Assembly (NCBI GenBank): GCA_033032175.1
Contig: CM065324.1
Coordinates: 3,968,001 to 4,032,000 of the forward strand
Direction of reading: 5' to 3'
DNA: 64,000 bases
From: Saturnia japonica
Lineage: Eukaryota; Arthropoda; Insecta; Lepidoptera; Saturniidae
Positions 21,591 to 33,689 of this stretch are shown here, piece after piece; position 1 is the first letter of the stretch, and the number at the start of each line of letters is the position of its first letter. Below the pieces are notes generated by a model. That model saw nothing but the letters and a program-made list of their open reading frames with translations. It had not been told where the DNA came from and made no database searches. The translations under genes were made by a program, and so were the position numbers.

Positions 21591-22753
21591 ACTTTAAGAA
21601 ACTTAAACTTACTTACTTACTTAATTAATACTTTACTTTTAAGAAACTTTTGTTGTTATCGCGAATCTCCTAGAAAAACTTAGTTTCCCCAATCCAGATG
21701 TTTCATAAAACCATATGAAGCAAACCACTAACCTTGATCGTAGCGAATTCTGCTTGCGGTGCACCGCTATACTGCCACACACTCGTACACACACATGTAC
21801 TAAAGTCAACTGTAAGGTTTTGTCCCTTTATTTCCAGGATTTCTATATAAATCAATAAAATAACACCCTGCGTCGTCCGCTCTCGAACCGTGAATAATTT
21901 TTACTGACGGTCGTCACAAAAAAGTCTCACCTAGCCGCCAACCCCGGTATCGCGATCTACCCACAAATGATATTATAAAAACCGCCTGGACAAATATGCA
22001 ATGCCTAAAAGTAATGCTTAAAATCACTTTTAAATATTCAACAAATTTTTGTCACAACATAAGTTATTGTAGCTTATGTATAAGAGATAGACAAATGCTA
22101 TCACTGACTTTTCTTAGATATAGTAAGGAAAAATATTTTTATAGGACATTATATTTACGTATCATTAACCATAACAACAGCGCACGCGGATAAAGCATTT
22201 CGGCCACACTTTCACTGCCGACTTACGAACCAAAAATTAATATATAAGGCTAGCTGAGAGTTGTACCCTAATATTAAATGGCCTACACCCACTATTCCTC
22301 GTGAATCTGGCTGTAATAAAAAAAAATATTTTTTCGAATCCGACTGGTAGTTACAGAGAAAAGCGTGTTTGAACAAGAAACAGAAAAACTTAAAGTTATA
22401 TTATAATATATAATATATAATAAAATTGAACTAATACAAATTTTCCAATTCCAAAGGGCTACGCTCGGAATTCCTTTGCGTGGATTTTTGCGTGGAGGTT
22501 TATGCTGGATTCAAACAACGTAGAAACGGTCATTATAACAATCAAAGGGTAAAGGTATTTCCAGCAGATGATTATAATGACAAATGAACATAATATGAAA
22601 TTGGCGTTTTGTTGAAGTGGCTAGTTTGATCTGAAATATCCGGTGTTTGGTTAGGAATTGCAAATTAAAATTTTTTACAATTTAGGCTTTAAATTTAATG
22701 ATTCATTTGTTTTCGCACTAATTGATTTTTCTTCGACATCGTTCTTTCACAAA
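21591..22753. other. AT-rich stretch, nothing recognised
   Basis: Open frames such as that at 21996-22193 have no motif. The mariner element that follows may begin upstream of its start codon, but I could not find terminal inverted repeats. Confidence 0.35.
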
Positions 22754-23220
22754 ATGGAAAACTTAAAATATCGCATTATTTACGAATATGAGTGTTTAAC
22801 CGTAAACACAACGACGAGGGAATTTTTAATCGTATTGTTCCTTGTGACGAAAAATGGGTCCCTTATGACAATCTGCAGCTCTCGTAACAAAGGTTGAACT
22901 CGGAAGAACCAGCCAAATCCTGTCCCAAGCGAAGGTTGACTCAGTAAAAGGTACTGTGGTGAGTGTTTGGTGGACCAGTGCTGGTGTCATACACTACAGC
23001 TTCCTAAGATTTGGCCAGACCATAACTGCAGATTTATATTGTCAACAATTGCAAACCATGATGGGAAAACTAGCCATTTAACAACCAGGACGACCAGCCA
23101 CCAGCAGCCAGCTCTAGCTCACTGCTACTTCAGGACAACGCTAGACCTCATATTTCAAGACAGGCGGTTGCTAAATTAGAGGAATTGCGTTTGGAATGTC
23201 TCCGACACCCACCATATATA
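22754..23220 (+). pseudogene. Decayed mariner (DD34D-type) transposase
   Basis: It starts at ATG 22754 with the mariner N-terminus (MENLKYRIIYEYE), then jumps past most of the DNA-binding half into the catalytic part. The pieces CDEKW (first Asp), VWWTSAGVIHYSF, TITADLYCQQLQTMM and LQDNARPH (second Asp) appear in different frames with several stops. It breaks off just after CLRHPPY, so the third Asp is lost. Internal deletion and shifts between frames make it inactive. It is unrelated in detail to the DD41D elements in the window. Confidence 0.85.
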
Positions 23221-24780
23221 TAAATGATTTTTGGGTCATTAATTTTGACAAATAATTAACGGAGAAATGGCGTTGCCAAGAAAAAACACCTTTGAGAAAT
23301 TTGATAGAAACTGTTTGGCTTCCATAATTAAAGCTATTGTAAACTAATAACAGTATGTGAGATTATTTCCAATATTATTAATGCTAAAAATGAAAGAAAT
23401 AAATCATCAAAAGAGCTTTAACTCACAATCGAATCAGTTTTATTATATAAATAGATTAGTCACGTTGTCTGTTGTAAAAAAATACAATGAAGAAACGCAT
23501 ATTATTGATATACAAATCACGTTGAATAAAATATAATGTGTAATATGTGATCAAGTTATACTAAATAAATTCTAGATAACTAACAAAAACAAAGCAGCGC
23601 GTCCAATATTTTTAATTATAATTGAATTTGTTATCTTAATTCTTAAACAATGAACCAATTCAATTCGTGTTTGAATATTTATTATGCTTATCACATTCTT
23701 ATGCCCCATCCATATTATGCTTGCCACTTGCCACAAACTTCAAAATTCTACAAACGCTTGGATAAATTAGGCAAGGCCAATATAGCCATCAACGCGTTGG
23801 CGAGCGTGCTAGTGTGTTCGGGATAATACAGCATGGGTTATAACATGTGGTTCAATTTATTTATATTGTAAACGAAGTAAAATTGAACGAGTAAAAATAA
23901 TAGGATATGGAAAATTCACAGAAACCGTAACAGAATTTTTCAATTTATTTGTCGATTATTTATGTCACGCAAGCGATACTAGCTAGCTACATACAAACGT
24001 CTAGACGCATAGCAAGCGCTTTACACAAGATCCTTTGATTTGTGCATCAAATAGCGAATTCGTTCGGATTGGTGACAAGCCTTCGCAAGCCAAGCCAAAT
24101 GCTCTATCCACACGTTTCAATTTGCGAATGTTTGCCAAGGTTATTATTATATTATAGTACCAATACTAAATACCAATTTTCAAACAAATATCCAAAGCCT
24201 AACTTATCATAATAATTTTATATTCATCGTTAGGTATTATTTTTTTACTTGAAGGCATTAAACTAATGCATTTTAATTCGGTTCGATGCGACAGAGAACC
24301 TTCCAATTATTTCAAATATAAATTTATCTTATCCTTTACTATCTGTCAATTACATTCGTTTTAATACGAATTAAATCATGTAATTACGTATTACGTGTAA
24401 CTGTTTGTGCATTAAAATTCATTTAATCCGTTTCGATTTATTTGTACGTACCGAACAAGGTTTACTTATTAGAATTCATTGCGTGTACTTAAAGATTTTA
24501 CCAGTCTTATGTATTATCCGACACTTCTTAAACTCAATATATCTAAAGTATCTAGAATATAGTGTATCCGAAAATATAATTTAATTAAATAAGATTTATT
24601 TTACTATTATATTTTGATAATAAATTAGTTAATTAACAATCAAGGACTTGAAACTGAGATCATCTTTACTGAGTCATTTTAGAGTTTTATTAATAACCAG
24701 ATATGATAAAATTATATAATAAAAATCCTAAGAAAAACTAGTTTCCTTATTATAATTATTTTTGCAAATAATTGTATATT
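23221..24780. other. AT-rich stretch, nothing recognised
   Basis: No open frame or repeat I recognise. A GC-richer patch near 23790-23830 is unassigned. Confidence 0.35.
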
Positions 24781-25500
24781 TTAAGCTTCCAGTTCAGTCT
24801 GTCTTATCTTGGCTATGGTGCTAGCGGTGGACCGGTGCGAGCGTACGGATAGTGCTCGCAATCCTCAGGCTTAGCGTCTGTAGCGGTCGTATGGATCAGC
24901 GTAGAACGCAGTAATATTTCGGTCTCAGTCGCATTCGCGGCGATACATGGAAGCGCCAAGGTTTACGCGGACGCCGACGCGGGAGAGTATTTCAAATACC
25001 CGCATCCTGTTCTCGGCTGCTTGGCTTCTTGTAGTCGGTATCTTCGGCATTTGCAAGCACCTAACGTCCCAATACCGATTAGTCCCTCAGGGATGGAAAC
25101 ACGGGATAGGATAGGTGGGGACAACCCGTCAGAAGAATGAGACTACTACGGGTTGCTCGGCTGAAATGTTCGACCCCTTCAGGCATTGCCTATAGTTGGG
25201 CCACCGCACCAACAACATTCGCAACGGCGTAGTATCGTTTGACACCCTAAACTCGATACTCTGGCCGTTTGCCACCATTAGGTGATTCGAGTACGAGCGC
25301 GCTAGAGATTAAATCTTCTAGGCGTTGCTGCTCGTTGCACCTCGACGAGACAGCACACGGAGACTAGTCGCACCGTTCTGTGTTCTTCCCTCGATGAGAC
25401 GCATGTACAAAACTTGCCTCTCTCTTTTTTCTTTGGCAAGAAACACGACGATTTCACGAAGATTCTTCTTCCCTGACGATCTTGCACGATGATTCGTCGT
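24781..25500. other. GC-richer block of unknown origin
   Basis: Clearly richer in G and C than the flanks, with many CpG, and ending sharply near 25500. Open frames are short (longest 61 codons, minus strand 25302-25487) and show no motif I know. It could be a retroelement 5' UTR, a diverged LTR or a host promoter or first exon. I cannot tell which. Confidence 0.35.
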
Positions 25501-26319
25501 CTACATAATTAACTTTTTTATTTCAATAATAGAGTTGTTGCTAGTGAAAAATACATTGTTGTGTATGTTGATTTAATGAATTAATTTATTGTTTTAGTTT
25601 CAAGGTTATTACGATTTTTGGCTTCGGGGTATTTTGTGTTATTGAAATAAACGTCTGTTGCCAAAATTGACATTGATCGCTTCAGAAGAATAGACTTTAG
25701 CCCTTTGGACTTTGTTCATTGTTTAAAATTCTTACAATTACCGCAGCAACCGGTTGATATAACTAACTACGCAATAATTACTGGAAGTTACATACAAATG
25801 TTGTTTGTTAAACAATTAACTCGTTAATTCCTTGATCCTTTTGATTACAAGAGAAACAATGAAACTGCTCGCTGCCTAATTAATACGAATGTGAATTTTG
25901 TTGAGTTAATTATTTTTTCATCCATTTAAAATGACGTGCTTCCATTTTTTTGCTTTGATTTAACAGAATTAAATATTTGCGATTTTGAAGTGAAACTTCT
26001 ATAGGAAGGTTTGGATACGGAGTAAATTCATGTAAGTCATCATCGACACTGACCGATAATCGCTAGATTATCAAAACACTTAAGTTACACAATTATATTT
26101 TACAAAGTTGGTATTTCTAACTTTAAATTATATTTGTATTTTCTTAATTCTATTATTAATACTAATAAAAGTTACTTATATTATTATTAATATTAATTCT
26201 ATCATTTGATGTTTAGGAAATATGCTTATAGTTTTTTAATTTTTCACTTCTGTCGGCAGTCCTCGTGACTGCTTTGTATTTAATTCTTTTCAGGTTTTTG
26301 CTTTTGGCCTTGTGTAACT
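25501..26319. other. AT-rich stretch, nothing recognised
   Basis: No supported gene or repeat. Confidence 0.35.
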
Positions 26320-26390
26320 GTCGGAAGACACCTACAGCTTGACGATAGATTTTTCAACTTGAGGTGTGTAACTGGCCAGCCATTAGAAAA
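26320..26390 (-). repeat. SINE body fragment
   Basis: GATAGATTTTTCAACTTGAG with ACTGGCCAGCCATT matches the body of the SINE at 49000-49306 (GATAGATTTTCAACTTGCAG, then GACAGCCAGGCG). No head or tail is present. Confidence 0.5.
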
Positions 26391-27602
26391 AAATCTATAC
26401 CAAAATATTAACTTAAAAATATTTGATATACGTATTTAAAAAACAATTTTAGGAGCAGTAGTAATTACTAAAAAAATACTAATTAGTTTCGTGTCTTTGT
26501 ATTGAATGTAATATTCAAGTACCACCTTGTACGGCTACGTATATGCTATTGGCTAACTACCATCCGCAAGTTGAGAATCTGTCTCCGAACACGATTATGT
26601 GCTCTTCAGCAGTCACTAGACATCCAGTTCCTTCTTAATACATTAAAAACGGAATCATCAAAAATAAATGGTGCCGCCATTTAGTTCATACAACCGTTTG
26701 TCAAAGTATCTTAGTCTAGGATAATGACCTGGAGCAGTTTTTTAATACGCATGTTTTGATTTTTTCCATAAATTAATCAAAATAAAAACTAGATGACTTC
26801 TAAAATTACTAAAATTGCTCATTTATACTGATGTAATCAGTTATCCAGCAAATAAATTTGAAAAAATAAATAAATAATAAGATATAGGTGTTGGCGACAG
26901 AACAGTCATTTTCGTGTTTCTTGTTATGTTATTAAGTGATATTATTGTGTTTCCGTGTTATATACTATGTGTTACGATAAAATAGATTGATACAGACAAT
27001 ATTATAGAGAAATGTAAGCGAATACGCTACGTTACAAGTTGCATTTTATATATTAAGATGTATATAAACGATTATGTATTGTGTGTCACATATGTGAAAA
27101 TATAACTAATATAGAATAGATTAACGCATAGAGTAAGCCAATAGAGTAAGTATATCAAATATTATAGAGACTTTACGGACGGAAAATAGTGATGCCGTCC
27201 GTAAATTACATTGTTTTTGGATTATATACGGAATATATACGTAATGTATATTATAAGTGAATATGTAATGGATAGGTAATACAGAGAGGAACAATTTTGA
27301 TATATGACATGTGTACATAAGATATATAATGAGATAAATATAAAGAGATTAACAGGGTAACCAAAGCGAAAACTAAAGTTAAAACACGAAATAAACACGG
27401 AACAAAACGGGGCTCTCTTTACGGTCATTCCTCGAACTACTTAAGCTCTAAGAGGGGCCGTATTGGGCACGGTGCAATTCAACGAGTCTACAAGTACAAG
27501 TAACAAGTAACAACGAGAAGAAAGCTTTGGTCGTCCTGCGAACAATCAACTCAAGATATCGACTTTCATTGAAGACCCGGCACCTCAAGCGGTCGTGCAT
27601 TA
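26391..27602. other. AT-rich stretch, nothing recognised
   Basis: Open frames at 26502-26684 and on the minus strand at 27121-27428 are low complexity. A GC-rich block starts near 27440. Confidence 0.35.
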
Positions 27603-27767
27603 ATGCACCCCCCGGACCCCCTCACTACTAACATCACGCAACCCACTGGCATCCGTACGGTGTCTACGAGACGGGCATCCGGCGCAACAAAACGCCCGTC
27701 CAAACCGGGGAAACGTCCCACCCCCCCTCCCTCACGCAGAGGGGAAGTGACGCGTACCCAACAATAG
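27603..27767 (+). CDS. Small basic, Pro/Arg-rich ORF, possible LINE ORF1 N-terminus
   Basis: A 54-residue frame from ATG 27603 to TAG 27765-27767 in GC-rich DNA unlike its flanks. The product is Thr/Pro/Arg-rich (STRRASGATKRPSKPGKRP) and basic, without membrane segments. Such N-termini occur in ORF1 proteins of insect LINEs, and an R1-like tail lies 85 bp downstream in the opposite orientation. I do not recognise it outright, and it may be a chance frame in a retroelement UTR. Confidence 0.3.
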   Translation: MHPPDPLTTNITQPTGIRTVSTRRASGATKRPSKPGKRPTPPPSRRGEVTRTQQ

Positions 27768-27851
27768 GTATAGCCAAAATCCTTATTATATTCTTGAACT
27801 CGATAAAAAAATCAGTCCGATTTTGGACAAGGGAACAGGGAAATTCGATTG

Positions 27852-27903
27852 TTTTTTAGCCATAAGTGCCCTTGAGCCTCAGACGGCTTTTACAGCTTCA
27901 CCA
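27852..27903 (-). repeat. R1-like LINE 3' tail (family A), short copy
   Basis: On the minus strand it reads GGTGAAGCTGTAAAAGCCGT, CTGAGGCTCAAGGGCACTTA and TGGCTAAAAAAC. Only about 50 bp of the tail are kept. Confidence 0.65.
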
Positions 27904-28664
27904 TGACAAAATACAAAATTATGATTTCGCCTATTATTCATAGGTATATAATCAGTCCAAGCTGCAGTTATCTCCCTCGTGCCCCATTAGGTCGTTCAAC
28001 ACCTTCGATTTCTATCAACACTTATTGTTCAAATGTTTTGACGACAGCGTTTGTTCCTAAGCATTGAAATTAATGAAATGTGTGCCAGCTTCAACAGCTT
28101 CATGAGCACGTTATAGGGTAGGTGGGTTTATCCAATGCTACATCAATGGATTGGAGTTAATACGTCTACAAGTGTGCAGTATGTAGAGTGTGTGGATAGC
28201 GGGAGGTTAGTAGCAGATTATTATTACTTAGTGTTAATTTGGATTTTTTTTTGTACTATTATTATGCATTCTTTGTTGTCTAGAATAAAAATTTATTATT
28301 GTAACGAAGTTACTTATCGAAAGGTGGGAACTAAAATGAAAAAAGTGACCGACCAGACCGACATAAAAAAAAAGACAAATACATACATTTAAAGAATTTT
28401 CAAAACTAGATTTCTATGCACTGTTGTATGTACAGTATTTTTCGTATAAACTTTTTTTTGTCGTGTGTGTTTATGAACATATGAAAGTATATTTTCGTTA
28501 TTAATTATCATTATAAATATGTATATATAATAATAATAATATTCTGTGGTACATACAATTTATAAAAAAATAATCGTTTATAAAAAATAAACCCAAAATT
28601 AGCTGGATTCAAACTATCGACCACACTTACTGTACAACTACATACAACAATGCGTTAATATATA
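27904..28664. other. AT-rich stretch, nothing recognised
   Basis: The 85-codon open frame at 28135-28392 has a hydrophobic stretch but no family resemblance and ends in a Lys-rich run. I do not call it a gene. Confidence 0.35.
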
Positions 28665-28715
28665 GCGAAAGGAACTTCCTTTATTACTACTGGGTGTCCC
28701 GCGACCACTCTCGAG
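28665..28715 (-). repeat. Short repeat family D, copy 2
   Basis: Inverse match to 9265-9320 over about 50 bp. Confidence 0.4.
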
Positions 28716-29184
28716 TTTTTATAATTTGATTTATGAACTAGTTAAACTTACGGCTCGGTGTAAAATTTATTAATTTCCAAATAAAATGAATTAAGGTATT
28801 AATAAATGAAAGTCAGCAATGACGTCCTATGTTAAAACGTGACTCTAACGGCTTCGAAAGGATTGGCCATTTGACCTTTTGGAATCCTAACTGTTTGTAA
28901 TATTAATTTCGAACACAGTTTCGTTATTCTTGTTGCTAACGCCTCGGGTTAACAAGTTGGTTAATTTGAGAAAGATCCACATTGCAATATTGTGTAAATT
29001 GGCTATAATATTATTCATACGTTTCGATGGCTGATTAACCAAAAGCCAGCCATAATAAAATATAGTAGAGGTGTGTCCGCGGCTCCGCACTCATTTATTA
29101 CGTACCTAGTACTTATTTACATCCCGTAAAATTTATTTTTACTAATATTATTGACCATTCATATAATCTAACAGTTGAGAAATG

Positions 29185-29620
29185 ACATACTTCCCGTGTA
29201 CAAAATTTCCTCAAAATCTGTGACTACTTTTTACGATGCCTAAATGTTGACATTAAATTGTTTAAATTTAAATTTAAATTGTTGACGGCTCTTATTACTT
29301 ATCAATTATTATGGAATGACGTATGCTTCTCGTCTACAAAATTACATCAGAATTGATGACTTTTTTGCGATTTCTAAGTCATATTGAAAATTATCATAGC
29401 TCATCAATTAAACAATGCCATCTACTTCCCGTGTACAAAATTTCTTCAAAATAATTTCTTTTGTGTTTTTTTTTTGTACAACTTGTAAAAGTGTTTTTAA
29501 AAACTCTTATAGCCTATCAGTTGACCAATAACATAAGCTTCCCGTGTACAAAATTAATTAAGAATCGGTTAAGCCGTTTTTGAGTTAAATCAAGACATAC
29601 AGGCACCTAGACAGACAAAA
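29185..29620. repeat. Four tandem units carrying CTTCCCGTGTACAAAAT
   Basis: The motif CTTCCCGTGTACAAAAT, or a one- or two-base variant, recurs at 29190, 29326, 29425 and 29538. Each is preceded by an ATCAATT...AATGAC-type block and followed by a CAAAATC/GAATCGGTT-type block. Spacings of 136, 99 and 113 bp show imperfect units. Related single motifs lie near 36330, 43030, 58440 and 58710. The array ends in a GACAGACAAAAAAAA tail. Confidence 0.65.
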
Positions 29621-29689
29621 AAAAATTAATGGAATATTTGCGATCAGCTTTTTTTTACTGTAGATAGAGGCTTGCGTTTAACTACTATC

Positions 29690-29765
29690 TCGCCTGATCG
29701 TAATTGATGATGTGGTCTACGATGGAGCACGCATGCCTAGAAGGTATCTATTCATTCGAGACTTG
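29690..29765 (-). repeat. SINE tail fragment
   Basis: CTCGCCTGATCGTAATTGAT, then GATGTGGTCTACGATGGAGC, resembles the tail of the SINE at 49000-49306 (CTCACCTGATCTTAAGTGAT). Confidence 0.5.
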
Positions 29766-32125
29766 AAGTTCAGTGATCTTCACATAGGATAACTATGCGA
29801 AAATTTGAAAAAAAAGACAGACAAAATTAAAGATTTATTAATGTAGATGGATACGTATAGATAACTATAATATCGATCAATGAAATAATTGTTACCAGTT
29901 ACCTTGGCCGTTGCAACTGACACTGGGTTCACATTTCACGTCGTCTAACAATACCAAGGTTGGCTATTATATTGAAATATGATTTTGTAAGCTGACTCTC
30001 TTACATAAGACGCTCGTGAAGTATTTCGCTTATTTTGTTATAGATTTGTTAATATACTTCTCGAAAGATCCTTCTTTTTTTCTAATTGGTTTTGGCTTTG
30101 CCTTTTATTTTGCTTGGCTTTGGCTTGGCTAAGCCGGGCTGGGCTACAGATTGTCAACGCTCCAGATCTTCCGACTCAAATAAGTGAATGCACAAGCTGG
30201 CCTTGTACATAGAATTATTAAATTGGCAGAAAACTAAGTCTTGTTGTCTGTATCTGTAGGGAATGGATTGTAAGTTCGTATGTAAAGGATAACCTCTGGG
30301 ACAATAGTTCCAAAGCAATAGGCAGAGCAATGGCCCCGATTCCATCAATTCTTTCACCAATAGAAAACTACATTCCTCCTGATAGCTGTAGGCTAATAAT
30401 GAATATTATCATTATTATCCATTTGTAAACAAAGTCGGGAAAAATATGCCGAAGTTTGAAATACGTGAAAGAAAGTTACTAATAAACTATTACACCACAC
30501 AAAGAGTGAAAGTAATGTCTAAGTACAATATTCAACACTGAACGATCTACAAAACAATATTAATAAGATATAATAATAAATAATAATAGGATATTACTTA
30601 TTTGTCAATTTTAAAGAAACTTCAACAAAGCAACTTCTTAATTTTTTTCTTTCATATGTAAGGGATGTCGCAATGTTTTACGCTTAGATCGGTATTCGCA
30701 GTGTTTGGGTGGAGATTTAAGCTAATCCTATGTCCCGTAAATTAAATTAAAAATTATCTTGGTACCTAATGTTTCAAGAATGTTTTTTTATATATCTACA
30801 AATCCTGAATACATGTTTTAATGTTGAGCGCGTTATCTATATTATGAATACCGATTGTAGACCTCTATTAAGAAACTTTTACTCGAGAGTCAACAACTGT
30901 ACAAAGTTCCAATTCAAACGGATAAACGAACCTACTTCAGTGTAGGACATAAACGGATATTGACACATTATTATATTATATAATTTTTTTATGCAAGACT
31001 GATTAAATCTTGGAAAATTATAAGCAGTCTAGATGTTTCTTCGAGTTCAGTTATAAATACTTAAATTCAAAACACCGAAAACTACATGAAGTACATATTT
31101 GTTGATACGAGTCACGCGTTTTTTATTGTACTGTGCCATCTATTATATTTTGATGTAACTATGTTACCCACATTCGCGTAAATGCTAACATATATTTCTA
31201 TAGTTCCAAATCAAACGAATGAACACAGCTCAGAAGCTCAGAACAGTGTGTGGACTGTGGACTATATCGCTGTGGTGTGTACGCATAGAACATGGACACA
31301 CAGTCACAGTACAGTTGTAAATACGAAAGTATACCAGGCCATGTAGATACCTGCCTATCTAAATATTTAATACAATATTAAAGATTAATTAATTAAAGGC
31401 TAAGTAGAGAAGAGACCCGCCTATCAAATTGTAAATATTTAATTGAACATTAAGGGTTCGCTAAATATATCGTGCAACTAAAACTTCTTACATATCTTAA
31501 GGTATAATTATCGCGTACGATGTCACGGGTAGTTTTGGTAGTACAGATTAAATACCATCAGATTCATAAACTAACAGTGATTATGTACGAACAGTTCTCC
31601 AGATATAAATTTTGCATCCCAATCGATAGCATTAACTACATACAAGCCAAGTTCCAGCAGTAATATCATACTGCAGCAATAGCTTGGCTCGAAGCACCGA
31701 CTTGCTGCATTGGCTTGGCTTCAGGTATCGACTTTTCTAATGTAGTACGTAATAGTAAGGTACTGGCTAGGCTAGGCATAACTAAGAGACTGCTAGAGAA
31801 GCGGCATAATAAGAATTTGCTAAAGAACTGCTATAGATTCTGTAGGGCTAGGCTTTAATAAGAGTTTTGTTTGGTTTTTATAAAAGACTAGCTTGTTGTT
31901 TGGGCCAAAAAGTACGTAGTTGTTAGGGTTTCTTATCATGGTAAAAGTTGTCTATGAGCTCGCTCAAATTATACGCATAGTTGTTGTATCAATCATCACT
32001 GTGTATGAGAACCCCGGCCGCCCGCGCCGTGGTGTGAATGAAGTAAGTGAGTACTAGTCGGTCGTAAGTCGAGTACACTGCTGGCGCCGTATTTTGTTGT
32101 TCTATAATAAGAAAACCTTGCCGTT
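29766..32125. other. AT-rich stretch, nothing recognised
   Basis: TTGGCTTGGC-like simple sequence occurs near 30105-30135. Open frames such as the minus-strand one at 30154-30360 have no motif. A GC-rich patch at 32010-32095 precedes the inverted repeat. Confidence 0.35.
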
Positions 32126-32346
32126 TAATTTTAACTGTGTTAATTGTGTTATAAATACTGTGTAAAGAATTATATATCAGAAAATGACGCATCTAAGCCC
32201 AGCTAAGTAGGTAGGTCTTCACGCAGCCGGCCGGCGAATCTCGTCTCTCAATCGCAAATCTACACCCGAAAACATTCTTCCAGACGCTTCATTGATATAT
32301 AATTCTTTACACCGTATTTATAAAAAAAATAACTCAATTAAAATTA
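32126..32346. repeat. Inverted repeat, 54-bp arms
   Basis: Arm 1 is 32126-32179 and arm 2 is 32293-32346. Arm 1 ends GTAAAGAATTATATATCA and arm 2 starts with its exact reverse complement. About seven mismatches separate the arms, with a 113-bp spacer. The outer end lies 50 bp from the gypsy remnant at 32399, so it may be left over from that element's LTR region. Confidence 0.7.
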
Positions 32347-32398
32347 CCTACCTACTTGGTGCAGCGCTAAGAAACATCCAGGTGAGTGGGCTTAAATC

Positions 32399-32744
32399 GC
32401 CTTATCGCTTATCGCCTCAAGCCATCTTGTAAATTTGTCAACAACAGTAAGACAGTATTTATAACCGTGGGATACTGGCATTAGTCCGATCAAGTCGATA
32501 TGTATGTGAGTGTATCAAGTGCGTGGTATTTTAAATTCTCCTAAGGCGAGTATCTTTGCTACGTTGGACTCAATTTTTGTGAGAAAATGGCTAATGCTTG
32601 CCAATTACGGTCTTTAAGTAATTGTTGCAGAACTGCTCCTAGTGCTGTATCCGAGGCATCAGTTACAAGTGCTAGTCTTGCTTCTAGGTCTAGGAATGCT
32701 AGAAGTATTGCTTGGGATAAGGTCTCTTTGGAGTTTTCAAATGC
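32399..32744 (-). pseudogene. Internally deleted gypsy pol remnant: RNase H joined to integrase
   Basis: On the minus strand the frame begins AFENSKETL and continues to ALVTDASDTALGAVLQQ, the first acidic motif of a CsRn1/Kabuki-type RNase H. It stops soon after FSQKLSPT. Within about 50 bases another frame carries the integrase core HIHIDLIG, GYKYCLTVVDKFTRW. The rest of RNase H and the integrase zinc-binding region, several hundred bases in intact relatives, is missing. The first integrase Asp (HIDLIG) is kept here, unlike in the element at 51684-56825. Confidence 0.8.
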
Positions 32745-32984
32745 CTTTAAGCTTACACCGGAGATATCGACTGTGTGTCGGATAGGTATCGGTTTGAGTG
32801 AAGTAATTACTTTTTATCAATTGGCCATAGTAACTATGTATATGAAACCACGGTAGACGTGCGTTCCATTCCTAATTAGGTTCTATGATAATGATTCGTA
32901 CGTTTCTTAGAATGAGAAAAAGTCCAACTTAGAAGTAGGTTTAAGAGAGGTGGGGCAAATAGAAATTTCTTTCGAGATTTCTTT

Positions 32985-33200
32985 CTACTTGGGGCAGAAC
33001 TGATGGAATACCTCCACCCTACAGAAGATCGCTACCAAATAACCTTGTGTTGTGTTTCTGTGGTGAGTAAAGTTTTCAGAGGTATTTGGGTTAGGGGATT
33101 CAAGTGGTATTTATGGTATTACAAGCGTCCATAGGCTGCAGTAACCACTTTCCATCAGGTGAACTGAGAAGGTTGTATTGTGAAGTGATTACAATTAGGT
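32985..33200 (-). repeat. Interspersed repeat family E, copy 3
   Basis: Reverse complement of the family at 42265-42500: GGAATACCTCCACCCTACAG, then AAGATCGCTACCAAATAACC, then a TATTACAAGCGTCCATAGGC block. Confidence 0.6.
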
Positions 33201-33689
33201 ACAAGTGCCGTTATTTTGCCGAGCTATTATAAGAAGAAAAACACAAGTTAAACACAAAAAATAATTAATTTAAGCTTATTTGCTAAAGGGTACACTCCTA
33301 ACAAAGATGGACCTTGAGAAGACGGTGCTGAGATTGATTGATTAAACATGGTTGCGGTGAGGGTTCAAATAACTATGTCAAGGTTGGGACACCTTTTACC
33401 AAAACTTGTCACTGAAAAGGACAATACGAATTGAATGTTATTTTAATGTAAGAATAACGTGACTATCCCAATTTACTTTTCCCTCTCAAGCTTAAATGCC
33501 TATGGTAGAAGCCAAAGATAAGTCAAACAAAGTTGATTACCAGTAGTTTTCAAAGTTTTTATTTTAGTAACTGAAACGATTATAGAGATTCGGTCGAGCT
33601 CGTAGACCCAATCGTTATTAACCTATGAGTAATAAAAGGTAAAAATGTTAGTAAACAATAATAACAAAAATTAATAAAAAACTAACTAA
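33201..33689. other. AT-rich stretch, nothing recognised
   Basis: No supported gene or repeat. Confidence 0.35.

Noticed and set aside
28135..28392. A small membrane protein gene
   Set aside because: One hydrophobic stretch in a low-complexity 85-codon frame is not enough, and it is flanked by AT-rich DNA without features.
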